DNA of 64,000 nt from Obelidium mucronatum (lineage: Eukaryota; Chytridiomycota; Chytridiomycetes; Chytridiales; Chytriomycetaceae). Every line of letters begins with the position of its first letter. Position 1 is the first letter of the stretch. A program made the position numbers and the translations under genes. The stretch lies in contig JAIVFH010000066.1 in the NCBI GenBank assembly GCA_025765595.1, positions 124,001 to 188,000 of the forward strand, written 5' to 3'. Under the pieces are notes generated by a model, which saw only the letters and a program-made list of their open reading frames with translations, was not told the origin of the DNA and searched no databases. Positions 58,301-64,000 of this stretch are shown here, in pieces.

Positions 58301-58791
58301 TGATTTTCAGTAAGTAGTTGTCGCTTGGTGGGGTGATGGTGTTGGGGCCATTCGCCTTCAGTCTGTTGGCAGCAACAACATCAGTGAGGCCACCATGAGC
58401 AACAGACATAGCGGACAATTGAGCCAAAGCCTGGAGAATAAAAAAGATGCCATGTTAAGCTACGTATAATTTCAAAGAGTTTGAGAATTTCGTAGCAAAC
58501 CTTGTCGGTGGGAACAGTGTGAAGTGTAATGTTCTTGAAATCTTGCGCTTGCTTCTTTCTTCCAGCCTTGTTGGTTCCTTGTTTTACATCCACGGACATG
58601 GTACGGAAGATTGGAATTATCTCATTCGCGGGGTTCTCAGTATGAGGGAGATTGGCGTTGGAAGAGCCAGTAAGAGTTGCGTTACGGAGTTGCTCGACAG
58701 TGTTGATACGACGAACAGGAAGACCGACGCTTGAGTCAAAGTTGACGGTTGCGTTGCTTGAATCGGCAGTACTCCACTCTACTTTGCTCAT
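55346..58791 (-). CDS. P-type ATPase of the Na,K-ATPase-like (P2C) group
   Basis: Four exons (58791-58501, 58430-57510, 57449-56702, 56631-55346) give 1,081 residues. Core motifs are complete: LTGESIPV (actuator), VPEGLPIAMSITLTL (M4), ICTDKTGTLTQNKMT (phosphorylated Asp), KGAPDFL (nucleotide pocket), VDPPRPE and VTGDGVNDSPALK. About ten membrane segments follow the usual 2+2+6 order. The sequence around the phosphorylation site and the whole layout match Na,K-ATPase alpha-type pumps, which also occur in early-diverging fungi. In M6 the animal IDLGTD motif reads CCITDVFP, so the first Asp (D804 in pig numbering) is Cys; the second Asp is kept. M5 keeps its Glu (WSELWPV). Ion specificity may therefore differ. 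No beta subunit is encoded nearby. Confidence 0.88.
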
Positions 58792-59447
58792 TTAACTTGC
58801 TTGTGGGTGAGACTAGGAATAGTAGGATAGAGAGGCGGTGATGCCGTATAAATAGGCCACAGCCGCCAACTCCTCCAGCCTCCAAAAATAAAGGAAATTT
58901 TGAACTTAAGTAAGCAGACAAGTTCAAGACGAAATTAACACTACGACAGTACAGGAGACAAGAAGATACGCGACACCAGTCAGGCATTGTAGAACTGATT
59001 TCTCCTCGTCCATACAATGCGTTTAAGAATGGTACGTGAATTGTCTCAATTGGAAGTTTTGAAGGCGTCAGCCCCCAAAATCGAAGTTCAAAAAATTTTG
59101 ATACGGCACCGAAAATTTTTTGGGCTTGAAGGCTGTTTTTTTGCCTTACAGATGCCTTACAGACATCGAACAATGGGAGTCGGATGACAATGGCCCAAGT
59201 TTCCAACTATAAAATGCTCAACGATTCTCCGAAAGGTTGACGAGAAGCGCAAAACATCTTTATCACCTGTCGATACATCCATAACAACTCGAATATCCAA
59301 TTATGCCCAAAGAGCAAACATTTCCCGTCCTTCTATTTTCTTCTTGTTGGGCTGAATACCAAACATAAAAAAAATACCAATACTTTATGTAGAATATTCC
59401 AAATGCTTAAAAACGTACACAAAACCCCCAAACAAAATGACTACAAC
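58792..59447. other. Intergenic interval, no gene seen
   Basis: About 650 bp between the ATPase start and the quinone oxidoreductase stop. It contains the ATPase promoter region (a TATTTATA element on the minus strand near 58850) and GATA/AT-rich sequence. Open frames here lack conserved features. Confidence 0.45.
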
Positions 59448-60434
59448 TCATTTAAAAGAGACCACAACTTTTCCAGCTACATGGCCTCCTTCAAGCATTG
59501 CCATAGCTTCTGGAATCTGGTCAAACGTAAAGACCTTGTCAATGACCGATTTGAGTTTTCCCTCCTCAATCAGTTTCTTTACATCCTCCAAAGCTTGCCG
59601 CGAAGCAGAATTCATGGCCATTTCAACTCGTCTTGCAGTGAAGGGATTCATTTTCGCTTTGATGTTATCCCAAACATTCCCCATCACAACTCCTGTTCCA
59701 AGCCCTCCCGCTGAGACATAGGCACCCTTTTCATGAATTACTTTGCAGCAATCGGCGATGGATTGGCTTGCAACGGTATCAAGAACGTAGTCGTAAATCT
59801 TTCCGGACTGTGTAAAGTTTTCCTTTGTGTAGTCGATTGTGTAATCGGCGCCAAGAGACTTCATCAGCGCGAGGTTCTTTGTGCTGCACACGGTTGTGAC
59901 TTCGGCGCCGACCGCCTTCGCGATCTGTACTGCGGCCGTGCCGACGCCGCCGGACGCGCCGTTGATCAGGATCGTCTGGCCCGGCTGCAGCTTCGCGAAC
60001 TTGTGGATGGCCTGGTACGCGGTGGTTGCGGACACGGGCACGGCAGCGGCCTCCTCGAACGACATGTTGCGCGGCTTGAGACACACCATGCCCTCGGGGA
60101 CGGCGACGTATTCGCCGAACGCGCCGAGCACGTCGACGCCTGGCTCGGTGAACACCTCGTCGCCGACGGCGAAGTCCTTGGCGGCGGGGCCGACTGCCTC
60201 GACGACGCCCGCGAGCGCGGTGCCCGGGACGAGGTCGGCGCGGGGCGCCGTGAGGCCAACCATCATGCGGATGAGGTACGGGTCGCCTTTGGTGAAGTGC
60301 CAGTCGGCGGCGTTGAGGCCTGCGGCTTTGACGCGGATGAGCACCTGGTTCTTGGCAGCCACCGGCTTGGGGAGGCCCTTGAGCGCCAGCGACTCGTGCG
60401 CGGGTCCGTACTGCTTGAGGATGTATGCTTGCAT
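59448..60434 (-). CDS. Quinone oxidoreductase-like MDR enzyme
   Basis: A single exon of 328 residues. The family pattern is clear: the MQAYILKQYGP start, LIRVKAAGLNAADWH, the GTALAGVVEAVG segment, then the NADPH-binding INGASGGVGTAAVQIAKA loop and LGADYTIDYT. There are no zinc ligands, which places it in the zinc-less quinone reductase/zeta-crystallin-like branch of medium-chain dehydrogenases rather than the alcohol dehydrogenases. These enzymes reduce quinones or alpha,beta-unsaturated carbonyls with NADPH in the cytosol. The 5' half is much more GC-rich than the 3' half. The start is the ATG at 60434; no upstream in-frame ATG was seen. Confidence 0.85.
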   Translation of the reverse strand: MQAYILKQYGPAHESLALKGLPKPVAAKNQVLIRVKAAGLNAADWHFTKGDPYLIRMMVGLTAPRADLVPGTALAGVVEAVGPAAKDFAVGDEVFTEPGVDVLGAFGEYVAVPEGMVCLKPRNMSFEEAAAVPVSATTAYQAIHKFAKLQPGQTILINGASGGVGTAAVQIAKAVGAEVTTVCSTKNLALMKSLGADYTIDYTKENFTQSGKIYDYVLDTVASQSIADCCKVIHEKGAYVSAGGLGTGVVMGNVWDNIKAKMNPFTARRVEMAMNSASRQALEDVKKLIEEGKLKSVIDKVFTFDQIPEAMAMLEGGHVAGKVVVSFK

Positions 60435-60700
60435 GGGTGTGCGAATCGGGCTTTTGTTTATGTTCGGAAAGGTGGTAAACGTTGCCTCATTTATATTCCT
60501 TCTGGAACAAGCCAAACCGTGGATTTTCAGATTTTTTCAGATTTTTAACCTCGACAAATGCTGACAAATTACCAACGACAAATTAGCGACAAAATACATC
60601 AAGTGCTTCCGTAAGCTTCAGATTCAACGCATCAATTCAAAGAACAATCTATTCCAAAAAATGAGCAAAATAGCAAGCTAATGTATGGCAGGGCAATCCA

Positions 60701-62000
60701 TCATTTGCCTCCCATTTTCTGGATCCAATTCAAAAGGGACATCTTTGGTCTTTCATGTCGAGCAAGCTCGCGTTTCTCGCTATCCAAACGATAAGGCACA
60801 GTGAGAGGCTTAATGGCTCGTCCAAAGGCAGTCGAAAATCTCTGAGCAGTCTTGACCGTCATTGTCGCAAGACGTGCTTTTTTGATTCGTGCAGTAAGAG
60901 GTTTAACCTCAAACTTGTTCCTACAATACTGAAAACCCGCGTTAGTATCATGAGAGGGTACCGATTTAACACATACAGGGCATTCAGATGATTTTTCGAT
61001 CCATTCACGAAGGCAATAAAAGCAAAAAGAGTCTGTTGCTTCGTCTGTTAGTTTGCTGACCATAATGATAAGATAAATAATACGCACGGCCACATTCGCC
61101 AATAATAACCAACTCTTGAACACAGCGAGACTCCCAGCAAACTGGACATGTGTAACTTGCAGGTCCAGATTTTGAACTGAAATTAGAATCTCCATTTTCC
61201 AATTTGTCACTTGAGCAAAACTCCTCAGGCTCTTCAAACAGTGATTTAGAGCCACCTAGAACATTTACAGCAACCACAACCACGTCATCCCCTCCATTGC
61301 CGCACTTGAAGTGGTCATCATCAGCATGCGAACATTTCCCGAATACCCGTCTAGCGGGTTTCCCAGCCTCGTCTTCAGAATCCGGCTCGAGCAAAGAAAG
61401 CAATTTCTTGCTCTTTTCGATGAGCATTTGTTCCTTTTCGCTTCGTTTCGAGAGATTGCTGATTTCTGGGGAATTAGATGGAAGAGAGCAGCCGCGTTTC
61501 AGGCGGAAAAAAGAATTTGACTTTGAGGGTCGAGCAACTGGAGTGTCTGGTAAGTGGAAGGGTGGTGTTTGATGGTGGTTGTTGCGACCAGGGGTGAGAG
61601 CAGAGTCCATCTGACTGCGAGGGAGAGTTACGCGTCGTTCTTGGCCAAAGTCAGCGACTGACGGCACAACAGAAAGTAAAATATCGCTACGCGGTTGAGG
61701 AATGATGGAATCTGAAAGATGTGAAGTGGCTGTCAGAGACGGAGTTTCTGGATTTGGCTGAAATTCTGTCGGTGGAAGCTCGAATTCGCGCGATAATAAA
61801 TGAGGGACCTTGATTTGGTCAGAGTGTGATTCGGATGTTTCCCTGTCTTGGCTATTCCCGCCCAACTCAAAATCACATTGCCCACCACTCTCTTCTTGGG
61901 AAAGAATGTCGAGATTAAAAGGGAGGGATTCGAAAGCCACATATTGGCTGGCTGGAGCTGGAGCTGGAGCATCGACGATTATGGTCAGTGGCTGAGACAT
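60701..62000 (-). CDS. RING-finger protein, possible E3 ubiquitin ligase
   Basis: Three exons (62000-61088, 61044-60962, 60928-60701) give 407 residues. The first 280 residues are disordered (Ser/Pro/Glu-rich) with no domain. The RING spans the exon 1/2/3 joins: CPVCW...IGECGH, then FCFYCLREWIEKSSECPVC. The two introns here are only 43 and 33 bp, and the second carries the branchpoint-like TACTAAC. RING proteins bind an E2 and pass ubiquitin to substrates. The C-terminal basic region after the RING (KPLTARIKKARLATMTVK) resembles that of E3 proteins acting on chromatin or topoisomerase-associated substrates (Topors-like), but this is only a loose resemblance. Divergent from the thioredoxin-NDPK gene across 144 bp. 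Confidence 0.75.
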
Positions 62001-62144
62001 TATTGACAGGTTTTTGTTTTGACACCTCCTTCATTGATACACAAAACAAATAAACGCTTCAGCAATATAAGAAATATTTTTTTTAAATATTAAATTAAAG
62101 AAGTTATACTGAAATTCTGTTAATCTTGCTTGCTGCAGTGGCAA
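62001..62144. promoter_or_regulatory. 144-bp divergent promoter region
   Basis: Between the RING gene start (62000, minus) and the thioredoxin-NDPK start (62145, plus). AT-rich, with a T/A-rich tract at about 62078-62100. No further signals recognised. Confidence 0.45.
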
Positions 62145-64000
62145 ATGTCAGAACGCAAATCTCATTCAACTTCGAGAAAGTCGCTTTTCGCCCTTTTCCT
62201 TGTTTTATTTCCTGTCTTAGCCGCTGTCTACTTTGCAACTCAGCGATCACCGTCAGAGCTTACTCGATTGCGTGAACCAAACACCGTTGCAAAACAACCG
62301 ACTGTTCCCAGAGACACCCCACCCCACAATCCAATAATGGCAAGAGAAAAGGCTGAACTGATTCCCCTCGCTTCAAACGATGACGAGTTTCTTGCGCTTC
62401 TTTCAAAACCAGGCGTTCGAGGTATATTATGCTTTTAGTTATTTTTGTTGTCACACAACAATCGCGTTAACATGTGATCAATTCACAATTAGTCGTTGAC
62501 GTCTATTGTGAGTTAGTTCTTTCTGTCTGTCAGCCATAGAACCGCAATCCCAATCTCTTTTTTAAAAAATAGCCAAATTTGCGGGTCACTGTGAGCCAAT
62601 GACTGCGATAATCAAAAGATACAAACAAGAGTTTGGAGAAAAAGTCGGATTTCTGAGAGTACGAAGTTATTACCATTCTTTTGTGGCACAAATATGAACA
62701 CTTGTCCATTTCACTACAGGCGTTGGCCGATGATATCGAATGCCTCGAGAAATTTAGAAATCAGTCTTGTCCAACCTTTATGTTCTTTGTTGTACGTATA
62801 TACTATTCTACAAGTTTTATATACATGTGCCTGTCAGTAATTTTTGTTACAACTTACCACCAGAATCGTGTTCTTGTCAAAATCATTCGAGGTGCAAACG
62901 CGCCTTTGATTGAAAAAACTTTACACCAGCACGTTGACTTGGAAACCAGTGGACAACCCCACCCTCAAGTAACTTATTACCCCCCGTTTATTTTCTTTTT
63001 CTTTTGGTCGTGTGCTTTTCTTTCTTCTTTGAAGTGGCTAAGCAACTACTTAGATTGCACTTGACGATACTACGCGCCCGATTGCAGCCTTCCTCGCTCC
63101 CGATACCGGCGGCGGTGGCAGTGCGACCGACAATTCCGCGCCACCACAAGAACCAGAATCTATTTCATCTGCCGCTCATTCCCATTCAGAACATGCTCGC
63201 TCAACAATGGCTCTTTCGGGAGCGGCAGACTCAGAACCTAAAGCAAACACTGATGTTTCCTCTGGCGGTCCTGTTGAGCACACGTTTGCCATGCTTAAAC
63301 CCGATGCAATGAATCCAGGAGTAATCGAAGAAACAATGGCACTACTGTATCACCACCGGTTTGATGTTGCTGCTGTTAGAAAGATTTGGTTGAATAGAGA
63401 GCAAGCCGCCGAGCTTTTTAAAGAGAGTGAAAAAATGGATTATTTTGAGCGATTATTGGACTATATAACTTGGTTCGTTTTTTTTTGTCAAGGCTGTTTT
63501 GTTTCATCAGTAACAAGTTTGTTTTACACACAAACAAACCTGACAATTTTCACAGCGGGCCCGTCTTGGTCCTCGATATTTGCAAAGAAAATGCGATTCA
63601 GTCTTGGCGAGATGTTGTGGGCCCACGGGATCCAAAAGATGCACGAGCAGATCATCCCAAATCGTGAGCTAACTTTGTTTTGCCCGTCAATTTTTTTTTT
63701 TTTTTTGGTTGGGCAATGTATTGACTTCACCCATACCTCCACAGGCTACGAGGGCTTTATGGGCAAGATCGACTCATCAACACTTTCCATGCATCTGATG
63801 GACCAGTCAGTGCCGCCCGAGAACTCGCCTACGTTTTTGAAAGCAACGAAAAATTCACAACCCTCGAATTCACACCCCCATCGAGCCCTCAAGCCGCACG
63901 TGGAAGCGGCCTCCCTCAAAAAACATTGGCTGTCATAAAACCACATGCGATGCTCAAAGTCGATCAAATTATTGCAAAGATTGTGGCACGAGGATATCAA
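62145..64000 (+). CDS. Thioredoxin-NDPK fusion (NME8/NME9-like), cut by the window end
   Basis: At least eight exons (62145-62421, 62493-62507, 62573-62658, 62720-62791, 62864-62968, 63054-63472, 63556-63663, 63745 on), all in phase; the 3' end is outside the window. After a hydrophobic segment at residues about 14-32 comes a thioredoxin fold whose active site reads KFAGHCEPM: Cys104 is kept but the first Cys of WCGPC is Ala101. The NDPK domain follows: HTFAMLKPDAMNPG, then LYGQDRLINTFHASDGPVSAARELAY with the catalytic His, and a second NDPK copy begins (LAVIKPHAMLKVDQII). In animals NME8/NME9 (Txl-2) proteins belong to axonemes and sperm flagella, so a flagellar role is inferred. The N-terminal membrane-like segment is unusual for the family. 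Confidence 0.85.

Noticed and set aside
58736..59206. Open frame of about 156 codons upstream of the ATPase
   Set aside because: Overlaps the ATPase N-terminus out of frame and shows no motifs or splice support.

Overview
The window reads as nuclear DNA of a zoosporic (flagellated) fungus, most likely a chytrid. Genes are close together, on both strands, and cut by short GT-AG introns (mostly 40-110 bp). The tRNA genes are nuclear-type. The gene set mixes fungal features (a Crypton with an Ndc10-like recombinase and a GCR1_C-like tail, a GGC1-type GTP/GDP carrier) with cilium or flagellum genes (IFT46, a thioredoxin-NDPK protein of the NME8/9 type). No species can be named from sequence alone. 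Exon coordinates were derived by hand from splice sites and reading frame and may be off by a base or so.

Layout. 1-12,000 is repeat territory: a decayed Helitron (about 1.9-5.9 kb, with a broken uncharacterised gene beside it) interrupted by a 5'-truncated LINE-type remnant with an RNase H domain (about 5.9-8.1 kb), then about 3.6 kb with only short tandem repeats, then tRNA-Pro and tRNA-Leu. 12.6-16.4 kb is an apparently intact Crypton: six exons joining in frame to 1,134 codons. From 17.1 kb on the DNA is gene-dense: a ZZ/UBA protein, an SLC25 carrier, an otubain, a large coiled-coil protein, an acidic protein, an unknown 709-residue protein, two tandem ethanolamine-phosphate cytidylyltransferase genes, a PP2C phosphatase, tRNA-Trp, a broken CBM1-like secreted gene, tRNA-Ser, a degraded pseudogene, a WD40 protein, cullin-1, IFT46, a Tat-SF1/Cus2-like splicing factor, cystinosin, a repeat-rich putative surface protein, mitochondrial EF-G, a PSMG4-like proteasome chaperone, the GGC1 carrier, an Asteroid-type nuclease-fold protein, a methyltransferase, a P2C-type cation ATPase, a quinone oxidoreductase, a RING protein, and the thioredoxin-NDPK gene cut by the window end.

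The genes do not form a single pathway. Themes recur: ubiquitin and proteasome (cullin-1, otubain, RING protein, ZZ/UBA protein, PSMG4-like chaperone), mitochondria (EF-G, two SLC25 carriers, a methyltransferase with a likely presequence), membrane lipid synthesis (the cytidylyltransferases) and the flagellum (IFT46, thioredoxin-NDPK). Several divergent gene pairs share intergenic gaps of 48-144 bp.

Most notable: two otherwise conserved housekeeping genes carry one-base lesions (an in-frame TAA in EF-G; one extra base creating TGA in the second cytidylyltransferase). Introns of EF-G and of the first cytidylyltransferase hold clusters of GCC-NNN-GGC mini-palindromes. Introns of the Helitron-like gene share TTCCAATA/TATTGGAA hairpins. 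The Crypton looks intact. The thioredoxin-NDPK protein has lost one cysteine of its active site.
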